Assembly (NCBI GenBank): GCA_037447655.1
Contig: JBBHKE010000595.1
Coordinates: 62,001 to 126,000 of the forward strand
Direction of reading: 5' to 3'
Length of the DNA: 64,000 bases
Source: Zygnema cylindricum
Lineage: Eukaryota; Streptophyta; Zygnematophyceae; Zygnematales; Zygnemataceae
The notes below the pieces were generated by a model. It saw only the letters and a program-made list of their open reading frames with translations. It had not been told where the DNA came from and searched no databases. A program made the translations under genes and the position numbers. Shown here in pieces: positions 55,206-64,000 of this stretch; position 1 is the first letter of the stretch; each line of letters opens with the position of its first letter.

Positions 55206-55777
55206 TGTTAGGACATTTGTGGAATCGGGTGTTAGGCGATACAGTTTTTTGTTCGATGTCTCGTCTAAGTCTTGTATGTCGGTTCGCGTCACGATATTTG
55301 TTTGTTCGGTACGGTAGTATGTTTGTTGTACGTTTGTTTTGGTTCGTTGTGTTGTGTTGTACCGGGTGTGCTGACCTGCACACTGTTTCAGTCTTGCTGC
55401 CAGATGTTGACTTGTAGTGAGGTGTTTGAGAGGCACGTTTTTTGTGACGTGTATTCAAAAGTTTGTTGTGTGTTCTGTAGACTAATATAGTAGTCAGTTT
55501 GGGTAAAAGGTTAAGTAACAAAAAGGGAGAGAAATTATGGACAGAAAAAGCTTCGGTGTAATATATTTTTATATTGGCCGATGTGATCTGTGAATGTTCT
55601 TATGTGTATGATTAATGGTGAATGCTTCCGCTGTGCCATTAAGTTTAATCTGCTTCGGTGTAATATATTTTTATATTGGCCGATGTGATCTGTGAATGTT
55701 CTTATGTGTATGATTAATGGTGAATGCTTCCGCTGTGCCATTAAGTTTAATCTGAGTGGTTTATAGTTCTCTTTACA
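55206..55777 (+). repeat. 3' LTR of element C with a 104-bp internal duplication
   Basis: 572 bp against 482 in the 5' LTR. The excess is a direct repeat of about 104 bp starting cttcggtgtaatatattttt (55550 and 55653), each running to gccattaagtttaatctg. Elsewhere the LTRs are about 97% alike by eye. The duplication arose after, or during, insertion. Confidence 0.95.
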
Positions 55778-55960
55778 GGAGGGAGGAGGGAGAAGGGAGG
55801 AGGGAGGAGAAGGCCGAGAATAGGGGAGTGAGGTAGGGAAGCAGAAGGATGGAGGAGGAGGCCGAAAATAGGGGAGTGAGGTAGGGAAGCAGGTGGGGGG
55901 GTGGAAGAGTGCGAAGAGGAGGCTGGAGGCGAAGAGGATAGAGGAGGGAGGAGGCTGAGA
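55778..55960 (+). repeat. GGAGG purine tract, right of element C
   Basis: Continuation of the tract at 49728. It includes a ~48-bp tandem duplication around gaataggggagtgaggtagg (about 55817 and 55866). Confidence 0.9.
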
Positions 55961-56084
55961 ACGATATTGACATTTCCTCATTATTCCTTATAGTTTGCAT
56001 ATTCCCTAGCTCAACTATTCATGAGTGAGACAATAAATAGATACACCAAAAAAGAACTATAAGAATTATAAGAGGAAGGAAATG

Positions 56085-56300
56085 ATAGAGGGAGGTGGAG
56101 TTACTGAAAATACAAAACCTGTGGAGGATCCGTCCGAGGGAGGGGGGGGGAGATGTACGGAGTAGAAAAATTGGAGGGAGGGGAACATGAATTTTCGGAT
56201 GGGGGTGGAGGGTTTGAGGGAGAGGGGGAGGAATTTGAGGGAGGGGGTGGAGGACTCGAGGGAGTGGGTGGAGGGGGAGGGGGAAGGGTGTGGTAAGGTG
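56085..56300 (+). repeat. GAGGG purine-rich tract
   Basis: Repeated ggagggggaggaatttgagg-like words; mixed purine-rich DNA, partly open as a short frame (56187-56384), judged compositional. Confidence 0.7.
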
Positions 56301-56339
56301 TGGTGGGTATGCTTACTTTTGTTGAAAAAGGTATTTTAT

Positions 56340-56505
56340 AGTCTTCCAGCAGCCCTCATACTTGTCGTAGTCACTGAGGACTAGCAGGACTCTAGTTTTA
56401 TCCAAAACTCAGGAGGTCCCTAGTAGGTGTTAAACTGGTGACCCTTGGATTTCGGCCGTACGGCGTAGCCGTTAACCTCATCCGCTAGGTCATTACGGAA
56501 TGTTA
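56340..56505 (-). mobile_element. Possible tRNA-derived SINE head
   Basis: On the - strand gacctagcggatgaggttaa (box A-like, TAGCGGNTNAGG) is followed about 35 bp later by gggtcaccagtttaac (box B-like), then a non-tRNA body. This is the usual SINE order. I could not find an A-tail or target duplication, and no second copy is in the window. Confidence 0.3.
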
Positions 56506-56509
56506 TACA

Positions 56510-57400
56510 TATGCGGTTCGGTTCTTATTTATATTGTAACACGTAAGCTCACTTAAACATATTACGGGACGAAACGAACATGAAACGTGCGAGACCGCAC
56601 GAAATAAAGTACCGCCCGAAACGACATCTAATTTTGACGGATGAAATTGAAAGTCGTTCACGATCGACGGCTCGCGGAGGAGCCGGAATTCCGGAATGGT
56701 TTTTGGCGGTTTGCTGAGCATATGTCGGCGGGTGACACGTGGCGAAAGATGATTGGACAACGGCTATCACGGAGGGAGCAACTTCGGTTCAGGAACTTAC
56801 GCGCGTCAGCGGAGCGGCCATGTCGTACTATGGCCGTACAAAAAGTACAGCGGTACCCGTAACTTCTTGTACCTTACGGTCATTTGATTGGATAGGTACA
56901 CTACACCGTGAATCGTTTTCGCGTAAAGGTTTCTTTAGCGTGTAGGAACAATTACCGTCATTTACGCTAATTAAGAATTTGGAAATTTTCATCGAAATCG
57001 TTTATTCTAATTAGGAATTAGGGTTTTTTTTAAATATTGTGGATAATTCTATTTGAGAATAAAAACAAAAAAAAGGTACCTTAAATAGCGTCCATTACGC
57101 CAATACCGATTCAAGGTGTAGTAGTAGGCTTAGAGAGGTAGTTTAGGACTTAGAATATTTCTTGAATTCAGCCTCTCTCCCAGAGTGCTTCTATATTTAT
57201 AGGCCATCTTTGGCCAGCCATAACTTAATGCTCAGGTGAGCAAATTCAGTGATTCTTTTTGCTGCGGACTCAAGGGAGTCCAGGATACACAAGGGTGTAG
57301 TTGGTTAGAGTTTTTTCGTGCTAGGGTGGCACTTATTTATTGCCAAAGTCAAAATTGCAAATATTATCCTAGAGGCTTCATATAAGCTGGACATTCTGTG
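56510..57400 (+). mobile_element. LTR/leader region of copia element D
   Basis: Precedes the D gag start and matches the inverted region 23900-24650 in landmark order. Contains gtacaaaaagtacagcggta, tgacacgtggcg, ggccagccataac and ctcaagggagtcc. LTR ends and PBS were not placed. ggcttagagaggtagtttag lies near 57129. Confidence 0.55.
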
Positions 57401-57405
57401 GACCA

Positions 57406-58295
57406 ATGGAGGTCACAGAATTTCAAGTTACGGGCCCACCCTCTAGGGTGCCCATTTTTAATGGAACAGGGTTCATTTATTGGGAAACCATGATAAGGGG
57501 TGCACTAGTTGAAAAGCGGCTATGGGGCATTGTGAGTGGTCGTGTGCGTCGGCCATCCGCAAAATTGGGAGTTCCACCAGGGTTTCGAGGATCTCCGTTC
57601 ACACGAGGATCTGCGGGGGCAGAGGCAGAAGATGATGTTGGAGAGAGCATCGTGTCGGACATAAGGAAGGAGAAGGGTAAGGAGAAACTTACACCGATGC
57701 CTACTTGATCGGTTTTGGCAGCAGGTGTTCAGAAAACCGAGGCCAATGATAGTGAAATCTGGGATTTCAACAATACCGTGGCGACTCATTTTTTTCTCGG
57801 GCGTCTCACCAAGGCAGTGGCTACACCTCATCCTCATGTGGACAGGGCGCACGAGTTGTGGGAGGCTCTTGTCAACATTTACAAGAGTGGTACAATTCAG
57901 CAGCACAAGCTGGCAGATCAGAAGGTACAGGCTTATGGGTACAAAGGGGGAAAGATGTTAGATTTTTGTAATGACTTGGCCGGGTTATTTATGGAGTTTG
58001 AGAGTGCAGGGAAAAGGGAGACCGAGAAAGAGAAGGTGAATGCTCTGTTGATGAAACTCCCAGATGATTATGAAAACATTGTTAACAAGGTTCAGGACTT
58101 GCCAGATCATCGATGGATTTGGAACTCCGTTGTGGGAATGATTTTGGTTCGGGAAAACACAATTGAGATTCGTAGAGGAGGAAAGAGTGTTCCGGCATTG
58201 GCTGCTGGAACTAATTGGGGAGATAAGGATTCCAAGAAACCTTATGGAAACTTTGGTGGAGGGGAAGAGGAAATCAATCGGAAGGATCTGGATCG
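57406..58295 (+). pseudogene. gag: Element D gag (capsid)
   Basis: Starts MEVTEFQVTGPPSRVPIFNG then FIYWETMIRGALVEKRLWGI, a UBN2-type copia capsid. An in-frame TGA at 57706 interrupts it after LTPMPT, within a Gly/Glu-rich linker; translation in the same frame continues LAAGVQKTEANDSEIWDFNN and HELWEALVNIYKSGTIQQHK, then LLMKLPDDYENIVNKVQDLP. A frameshift between about 58270 and 58296 separates it from the zinc knuckle. It is unrelated in detail to the gag of A, B or C. The context after the TGA (tcggtt) does not fit CAR-YYA. Confidence 0.85.
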
Positions 58296-58954
58296 AGGCC
58301 TCCGAAAGGGCTTTGTCACTTTTGTAAGAAGCCGGGACATTACATGGCGGAGTGTACTAAACTGACAGAGTTGAGATTGAAGGAGGAACAAGTCGGAAAA
58401 CCAGCCGCAAAGAAAAAGAAGGCATTTGTGGCAACACAAGTCATCGGAGAGGACTCTGATGAGGACGATGGAGAACTCCTCCTCAACGAGGAGCTGGAGG
58501 TGAAAGGTGAGCCGGAGATTCCAAGGAGGCAAAAGTGTGCTTTCGGTGGAGTAAGAGAAACTCCTGAAGAAGGATGGATTATTGATTCAGGAGCCTCTAT
58601 GCATATGTGTAGAGAAAAACCATTGTTTACCAAAATGAGAAAGATCCCTACTGTAGAGATAGAGTATGGGGATGGGAGAATAGTCACCACTAATTTAGTG
58701 GGATTTGTGGATCTGAGAGTCTTGGTTGATGGAAAGGCATCCATAGTCACTTTCTCTGATGTTCTTTTTATCCCAGAGTTGAACAAGAATCTTATCTCTA
58801 CGTCGGTCTTAGATGATAAGGGTTTTGAGACTAGTACTAAGAAAGGAGTCTTTGTTGCTAGGTATGAGAATGAAGTGTACTTCACAGCTGAAAAAGGTAG
58901 CCAATGAATGTTTAGGCTGAATTTGAGTAATGGAAAGACGGGAGTTTACTATGC
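58296..58954 (+). pseudogene. Element D zinc knuckle and protease
   Basis: RPPKGLCHFCKKPGHYMAEC contains an intact CX2CX4HX4C. An acidic linker (GEDSDEDDGELLLNEELEVK) leads to the protease motif GWIIDSGASMHMCREKPLF, with DSG intact, then IPELNKNLISTSVLDDKGFE and a pre-integrase start KKGVFVARYENEVYF. The frame meets a TGA at 58905 (after EKGSQ). Copia homology continues (FRLNLSNGKTGVYYAV) to 58954, where gypsy LTR sequence begins. The rest of D must lie beyond the window if the gypsy insertion is simple. Confidence 0.85.
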
Positions 58955-59135
58955 TGTCGTGCATGAGGGAAAAGCAAGAGCGAACATGCATCCCAACCAA
59001 TAAAGTCATGCTCCAGACGTATATACAAAGGAAAATAAATGAGCAAGGAAATATATATATACAACATCCAAAAGAATAAAGGTGATCAAAGGAATAAAAG
59101 GGAAGAATACTCCCCTAGCGTGAAGTGACCCCTAT
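58955..59135 (-). repeat. Gypsy E terminal repeat, outer copy
   Basis: Starts tgtcgtgcatgagggaaaag and runs to gtgacccctataat. It matches 60270-60447 with few differences. On the - strand it ends ...CACGACA, a proper LTR 3' terminus. It breaks element D at 58954, so it is the true left edge of the insertion. Confidence 0.8.
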
Positions 59136-60269
59136 AATTTACTCAGCCACAAGGTAGCCACTAGGCTCTTGGGTCTTCTACGTATTCTTTACAAGAGTTA
59201 TCTCATACGAAAGCAACGAAGCAAAATAAATAATTCTAACCAAAATCAAAGAAAACTCAAAATTCGGCCAAAATTGATACTCCCATTCCCAACCGAAAAT
59301 ACAAACAACACAAAAACAAACACCCAAACCGTTCAGCTGTCCGTGGGAAGGGCAGCTGGATCCGGATGCTTCTCCACACGAATTAAAATCCACCACTTCC
59401 CAAAAATGACACAAGTTGGAGGGAAACCTTCCGGACTTGGCTTTTAGCCGCGTGGATTAAAAGCATGGGCAGAATTACATGGGAGAATGTACGTAAACTA
59501 TCTAGCCTCTACAGCTAGCTAGCAAAAGAAAGAAAGAAACTTGAGCAATCGGTGAGAGAGGGAGCAAGAGAAAAGCTCCGCCGCCAAGAGAAAATTCTTG
59601 TCCAAAAGCTAGAAATTCTAAGTCTGAAAATAGACTAAGTATTAGCTATGCTATGCCTACACAAACCCTAACCTAAGTCTATGCTAGTTCACATGAACGA
59701 ACTACTTAAGATGTTTGGCCAATAGGCGACCAACATCGTCCGCCGTACGCCTAACAAAATCCACAGTCCGAGGGTAAAAACCCTCCCTAACTACATGTAC
59801 GCTCCAACCTACATGGGTTCGCGACTTAAATATATAATGGTACATCAAAGCTTCGATGGTACTCCCGGATATCGCGCTGTATCGCCAAACGCTACTTCAC
59901 GTATGTACTCCAAAATTGTGTACCTGCGCACGAAACGAAACAATAGTACGCACGAAATTAGTACATATACAAATAGACGTGTACGCGAATCACGTACACG
60001 TCAAAGATAAGTGAACCGATGTGCCTTTGCACGTGCGAACGAAAATCATGCACGCGCACAAAAATAATCTTCCGTGCGTGTATGATTTCGTTCGAGCGTG
60101 TTGAATATCGCGTGCGTGTGCGCAATATCGTGCGTGCGTGCGAAATATCGTGCACGCATGCAAAATATCGCTCGCGCGTGCACAATATCATGCATGCGTG
60201 CGCAATATATCGTGCGCGCATGCAAAATATCGTGCATGCCCGCGACCGACACCATGCGGCATGACAGCT
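59136..60269 (-). repeat. Gypsy E LTR interior or inserted segment
   Basis: About 1.1 kb between the two copies of the terminal repeat. No protein is visible. The sequence cttcggatggtac-like and acgtac-rich words look like LTR DNA, and the right part is a CG/TG-rich minisatellite. It could be the body of a long LTR whose edge is duplicated, or a second LTR copy's flank. Confidence 0.45.
60050..60245. repeat. CGTGCGTGC/AATATCG minisatellite
   Basis: About seven units of 20-26 bp, each an alternating purine-pyrimidine run (gtgcgtgcg, cacgcatgca, gcgcgtgcac) followed by aatatcg. Alternating CG/TG runs can adopt Z-DNA. It lies in the gypsy element's U3 side, where tandem repeats often act as enhancers. 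The function is inferred. Confidence 0.85.
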
Positions 60270-60450
60270 GTCGTGCATGAGGGAAAAGCAAGAACGAACA
60301 TGCATCCCAACCAGTAAAGTCATGCTCCAGACGTGTATACAAACGAAAATGAATGAGCAAGGAAATATATATATACAACATCCAAAAGAATAAAGGTGAT
60401 CAAATGAATAAAAGGGAAGAATACTCCCCTAGCATGAAGTGACTCCTATA
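60270..60450 (-). repeat. Gypsy E terminal repeat, inner copy
   Basis: Second copy of 58955-59135. Its right end meets a run of ten C (about 60452-60461). On the - strand this gives GGAGCTGGGGGGGGG just before it, a good polypurine tract directly 3' of the integrase gene. Confidence 0.8.
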
Positions 60451-60466
60451 ATCCCCCCCCCCAGCT
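60451..60466 (-). promoter_or_regulatory. Polypurine tract of gypsy E
   Basis: GGAGCTGGGGGGGGG on the - strand, between the integrase stop codon and the terminal repeat. A similar poly-C with the same flanks (ctatattcccc...cagctgg) lies at 63841-63862 inside the polyprotein. Confidence 0.6.
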
Positions 60467-60468
60467 CC

Positions 60469-61542
60469 TTAGCCTGCCGAGGAGCTGGTCAAAGCGGTCG
60501 GCAGCTCACGACAGCCATGGCAAAACCAATGGCCAGCTGGCACAGCTGTCAATGGAGGAACTAAGCACTCCATGTGGAACCCTTGGTTACAATGGTCGCA
60601 CAAGAGCATGGAAGTTTCGCCGTCTGCTCGCCTGCAAATAGTACATTCCGTCGCCTCTGTGATTGGCATTCTCATCGGATCCATATTCTGTGACAAATCC
60701 GGTAAGTAACAAGGTGCACAGTTCTTCGAATGCTCTCGAATTATCCTTGTATCCGCACCCTGCAAACTCAACATCCCATTAGCATCCATTTCCACCACAC
60801 GAAGAATGTGTGGTGAAACATCGGTGTCCAAAGTGTCGAAAGATTGTCGTCGAAGGTACACGTAATCCCCGACTTGGTAAGATTTCTGTTGAGGCTTGTA
60901 ACTGCCACTTCGCGTGGTGGCGAACCGCAAAGTATCCCGATGTTGGGCAATCTGCAAATTATCAAAAGCCATGGGCATCTCACGGGCGAAAAGCAAAGCA
61001 CGGCGAGTTAGTTCTTCCAAGAATATGGTCTCAGACATTAGAGGCAATGGTAAACTTGCTGCTTTCTGAATATTCCGACCGAGCAAGGGTGCTCGACCGA
61101 AGAGAATATAGTACGGGCTGAAATTAGCCAAACTAGCCTGTACAGACATCCGGTACCCCATGGTGATATAGCCCAAGGATTCGTCCCAAACAGAGATGTG
61201 TTTCTCCAAACAATGCTTTCGAAGAGCCCGCTTGAAAGTTTGGACAGCTCGTTCCGCTAAGCCATCGGCTTGTGGGTGATCACGACTCGTCCGGCGATGA
61301 TCAATTAAAGCTTCATCCAACATCTCTTGAAATTCCCCGCGGAACTCTGTACCTTGGTCCGTGAGAACCTCCGCCGGAGCTCCATAACGCATGAGGACGT
61401 GCTCTTTAAAAGCAGTAGTGGTCAATTTAGCGGTCTTGTGGGGAAGAGCGACCACCTCTACCCATTTGCTAAAATTTTCAATCATTATCATAATATATTG
61501 TTTCCCTTTTTGAGATAAGGGAAACGGTCCGGCGAGATCCAC
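60469..61542 (-). CDS. Gypsy E integrase core with C-terminal PHD finger
   Basis: 357 residues from MDLAGPFPLSQKGKQYIM. The catalytic core shows the Asp of DLAGPF, LTDQGTEF and a Glu in HPQADGLAERAVQTFKRALR, the gypsy DDxxE order. After a linker with YQVGDYVYLRR (the GPY/F-like part) the last 60 residues form a PHD finger. It is C4HC3: CTIC, CDHC, GFHMEC, WFCHGC, with 11 residues between the first two Cys pairs. PHD fingers bind histone H3 tails, so this could steer integration to marked chromatin, as chromodomains do in chromoviruses. The true start lies upstream; a TAG at 61544-61546 (RxSVDLAG) splits it from the zinc-binding part in the same frame. Confidence 0.85.
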   Translation of the reverse strand: MDLAGPFPLSQKGKQYIMIMIENFSKWVEVVALPHKTAKLTTTAFKEHVLMRYGAPAEVLTDQGTEFRGEFQEMLDEALIDHRRTSRDHPQADGLAERAVQTFKRALRKHCLEKHISVWDESLGYITMGYRMSVQASLANFSPYYILFGRAPLLGRNIQKAASLPLPLMSETIFLEELTRRALLFAREMPMAFDNLQIAQHRDTLRFATTRSGSYKPQQKSYQVGDYVYLRRQSFDTLDTDVSPHILRVVEMDANGMLSLQGADTRIIREHSKNCAPCYLPDLSQNMDPMRMPITEATECTICRRADGETSMLLCDHCNQGFHMECLVPPLTAVPAGHWFCHGCRELPTALTSSSAG

Positions 61543-61545
61543 GGA

Positions 61546-62100
61546 CTAGCGATAAAACAATCCTCGGATGGGCAATGGCTGCAGAGACACCTGCCGATTA
61601 GAGAAAGAGGTGCGTAACCGGTCGCATGTGGCGCATTTGTGGAGAATGGCCGCCACATCTGCTTGCATTCCGGACCACCAATAGCGTGCCTGTACAAGGC
61701 TCAAAGTACGCTTGGTCCCGTAATGGCCAAGCTCGGTATGTATTTGCTCAATCAAAGACAAGCGCTCGGTTGGCCGGGGAACATGCCGATGACTGCTGTC
61801 CGCCAACAATCGAACTAAAGATCCGCCGAGCCACAGATAGTTTTTGGCTCGTTTTTTTACTCGGTCTTCTTCCTCGGCGGTAGTACCGGGCCGAAATGTT
61901 TGAGAGGAGAGGAAGAGGATTAATGGGCCGTCGCGCCACGGATCTGTGGCCAGTCATGAGTAATAGACGAAAGACAGTAAGTGATATAGGAACCAGCCGA
62001 CATGGCCGGTACCTCGTCCTCGTCGAAATCTTGCCGGACACCGTTATCGGTGGTCCGGGGAAGTGGATTCCGAGAAATCCCGTCGCGTTCAAGCTTAACA
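61546..62100 (-). pseudogene. Gypsy E RNase H/integrase linker and HHCC domain
   Basis: DPWRDGPLILFLSSQTFRPG, VKKRAKNYLWLGGSLVRLLA, then HTELGHYGTKRTLSLVQARY and HKCATCDRLRTSF give the integrase N-terminal HHCC zinc domain. It is read in the frame of the integrase core. Two frame changes (near 61965 and 62100) cut it off from RT/RNase H. The DGISRNPLPRT end of RNase H lies in a different frame from the rest of it. Confidence 0.8.
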
Positions 62101-64000
62101 AACCGGGCCGATGGATGATCTCAACGTCGTACTCTTGTAAAATTAAAGCCCATCGGGCAAGCTTCCCTGAAAGCTTATCGTTGGTCATCAACCAATGAAG
62201 GGGTTGATGATCAGTTAGGAGCGTGAATGGCTTGCCGTAAAGATAATGTCGAAAATGAACAATACCCCATACCGCGGCGAGACATTCACCCTCATAACTA
62301 CTGTAATTAGATTCAGCTCGGTTATTGCTCCGGCTAGCGTATGCCACTACGTATTCCTCTCCATTCAACTCTCTTTGCGTTAAAATAGCCGCAATGCCTG
62401 GCTTCCCGAAATCGGTTTGTAGGCAAAAGGGAAGCTTGTGGTTAGGAGGTCGAAGAATGGGAGCGCTAGAGAGGGCGGTTTTCAGTTTTTGAAACGCTTC
62501 TACTTGGGCGGGTCCCCAAACAAAAGGCACTTCTTTTTTGAGAAGGTCATTGAGGGGAGAAGCAATCGTACTAAAATTTAGTACAAACCGACGGTAATAA
62601 TTGGCTAGTCCGAGAAAAGCCCTCAGACTAGTGAGATCTGTGGGAGCTGGCAATTTCGTGATTGCCTCTACCTTAGCTTCCAAGGGGGTGATGCCCTCAG
62701 CCGAAATAAAATGGCCGAGGTAGGGCACTCCCTCCGCACCGAACGTACACTTGGCTGGGTGACACTTCAGCCCGACTTTCTTCAACTCGGTGAGAACCCA
62801 CTCAATATGGCGGGCGTGTTCCTCGACCGTGGCGGAAGCGATTATCAAGTCATCGATGTAGCACCGGGCAAATTTACATCCACCCAGCACCGAATCCATG
62901 ACTTTTTGAAACACGGCGGGTGCGTTTTTAAGACCGAAAGGCATGACTGCCCATTCCCACCGACCATCACTGCCCCAAAATGCAGTTTTATGCCGATCTC
63001 TTTCCTCGATTTCAATCTGGTTAAACCCTTGACGCAAGTCAAGAATGCTAAAGAACTTTGCACCACCTACATGGTCAAATATTTCCTCCGCTAGAGGCAT
63101 AGGGTGGCGGTCTTGAACGGTCCGAGCATTGAGCTCTCGATAGTCCCCACACATTCTTCGCTCAGTAAAATTTCCGTCGGAATCTTTCTTCCTAGGCATG
63201 ACTGTGGGGGCGGCAAAGGTGGAATCCGACCGATAGATTAGACCGGCTTCTTCCAATTCAGCGCATCTTTTGTCCACCATCTCCCATTCCATTTCAGAGA
63301 GACGGTGTTTCGGCTTAAAGATAGGTCGATCGTCTTCAAGGTCGATAGACATTTTGTAAGTAGAATGACGTCCAAGGTCATTCATGGAGAAAGCAAACGC
63401 ATCTATATGACGGGTGACTGTGTCACTTAATAGTGCCTGTTCCGCCATTGTGAGACTGGAACCGAACTTCCACTTGGGCGTCTCCGGACTCTTAATAGTG
63501 AAAGCTTCCATTGCCTGAGCAAATGCAATTTGCTCATCGGCGATGAGTGAGTGGCCTAACTCGTATTTTACCGGAGTTTGCTGCAAGCAATTCACCCAAT
63601 GGTGCCAGCTACGCGTCGGAAATGCAGCTGTCCAGTGCGGTGGAGGGCCAAGAAACGATGAAATTGTGGATTGAACGGCTGTATAGGCCGGGATTTCCCA
63701 AGACATATGACTGGGGTTGAGGAAATCATAGATGGAGATGTCCTTAACCGCCGGTGTGAGAGAAGGGAAGAGAAAAAACTGAAATGGATTTCCCTTTAGA
63801 CTAGGAGAGGTGCGAGAGGAAACAAGCCGTGAAGGAGCCGCTATATTCCCCCCCCCAGCTGGTTGCACGGGGTGATTCTGTGCGTAGCGACCAGCTGCAA
63901 GGCCGAGACCTAAGACAAATGATAAAGATTGAGGATCCATGACCCTACCCAACAAAGTGCAACGCTGTCTATCCGTAAGGCCGGGGGCCGCAGTCGTGCC
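62101..64000 (-). CDS. pol: Gypsy E reverse transcriptase and RNase H, partial
   Basis: Open from the window edge (64000) with no stop to the frame change at about 62100. Using the residue count from 63955: N-terminal region 1-200 with no clear protease motif, RT about 210-400 (FKPKHRLSEMEWEMVDKRCA, DYRELNARTVQDRHPMP, FFSILDLRQGFNQIEIEERD, VMPFGLKNAPAVFQKVMD), and catalytic YIDD at 366-369. Thumb AFLGLANYYRRFVLNFSTIA follows, then RNase H from about 510 (LQTDFGKPGIAAILTQ, TDHQPLHWL). RT copies element RNA into cDNA and RNase H removes the template. The start codon is outside the window. YIDD is intact, so this part looks recent. Confidence 0.9.

Larger units (their letters stand above)
49776..55777 (+). 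mobile_element. Ty1/copia element C, full length, nearly intact
   Basis: A 6-kb insertion bounded by LTRs (49776-50257 and 55206-55777) and target duplication GGAGG (49771-49775 and 55778-55782). Order: 5' LTR, initiator-Met PBS, gag-PR-IN as one open frame, a TAG with CAACTA context, RT in the same frame, a damaged RNase H, PPT, 3' LTR. Same family as element B. The gag-PR-IN part is undamaged, but RT has YVDE for YVDD and there are frameshifts near 54500 and 54830, so this copy is non-autonomous. Confidence 0.97.

Noticed and set aside
57706-57708. A second readthrough stop in copia D gag
   Set aside because: The TGA is followed by tcggtt, which does not fit CAR-YYA. It falls inside gag, and the element has other lesions, so simple decay is the better explanation.
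60019-60381. Frames over the CG/TG minisatellite (His/Ala/Arg-rich)
   Set aside because: They follow the repeat period, occur on both strands and lie in a retrotransposon terminal region.

Overview
This window looks like nuclear DNA from a streptophyte, meaning a land plant or charophyte-grade green alga. The evidence is an intact tRNA-Pro(AGG) of plant type, CCCTAAA-type telomere-like patches, leucine-rich repeats of the plant LSGxIPxxIGxL subfamily carried on 72-nt phase-2 exons, and Ty1/copia elements primed by initiator tRNA-Met. I cannot name the species. Apart from the tRNA and the LRR exons, almost everything is AT-rich spacer, satellite or retrotransposon.

Region 1 (1-22 kb, + strand) is an LRR locus grown by segmental duplication. 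Seven LRR exons of 72-78 nt lie at 3507, 5621, 7939, 8300, 12007, 13382 and 18552. Each is preceded by the same ~200-bp block and sits in AAT-rich intron-like DNA. They are followed by an exon with the last partial LRR plus an EGF-like Cys-rich domain (19823-20106) and a frame-damaged Pro-rich exon (21373-21860). No kinase domain was found. The introns hold a 2.5-kb GAATGT/GAATAT hexamer satellite, a 680-bp purine tract and a decayed copia element (about 14.7-18.4 kb).

Region 2 (22-34 kb) is spacer with a copia gag relic, a diverged LTR, tandem repeats, the tRNA-Pro gene, a ~2.8-kb inverted repeat (29.2-32.0 kb), a broken copy of the LRR/EGF exon (32134), and an inverted LRR exon (33674-33745, - strand) beside a pyrimidine tract.

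Region 3 (34-56 kb) holds two related copia elements. Element B (34069-39937, - strand, 5-bp target duplication GAGGC) is decayed. Element C (49776-55777, + strand, target duplication GGAGG) has an intact Gag-PR-IN frame. Both sit in purine-rich GGAGG tracts. Both carry a stop codon at the same place between integrase and reverse transcriptase, followed by a CAR-YYA hexamer, the context of leaky stops in plant RNAs. Between them lie scrambled pieces of another copia family (41.5-49.1 kb).

Region 4 (56-64 kb) holds a third copia family (D, 57406-58954) interrupted by the 3' end of a Ty3/gypsy element (E, - strand, running off the window). E's integrase ends in a PHD finger.

The most interesting points are the conserved putative readthrough stop, the 72-nt LRR exon array with expanding intronic satellites, the shared purine-tract targets, and the PHD-tailed gypsy integrase.
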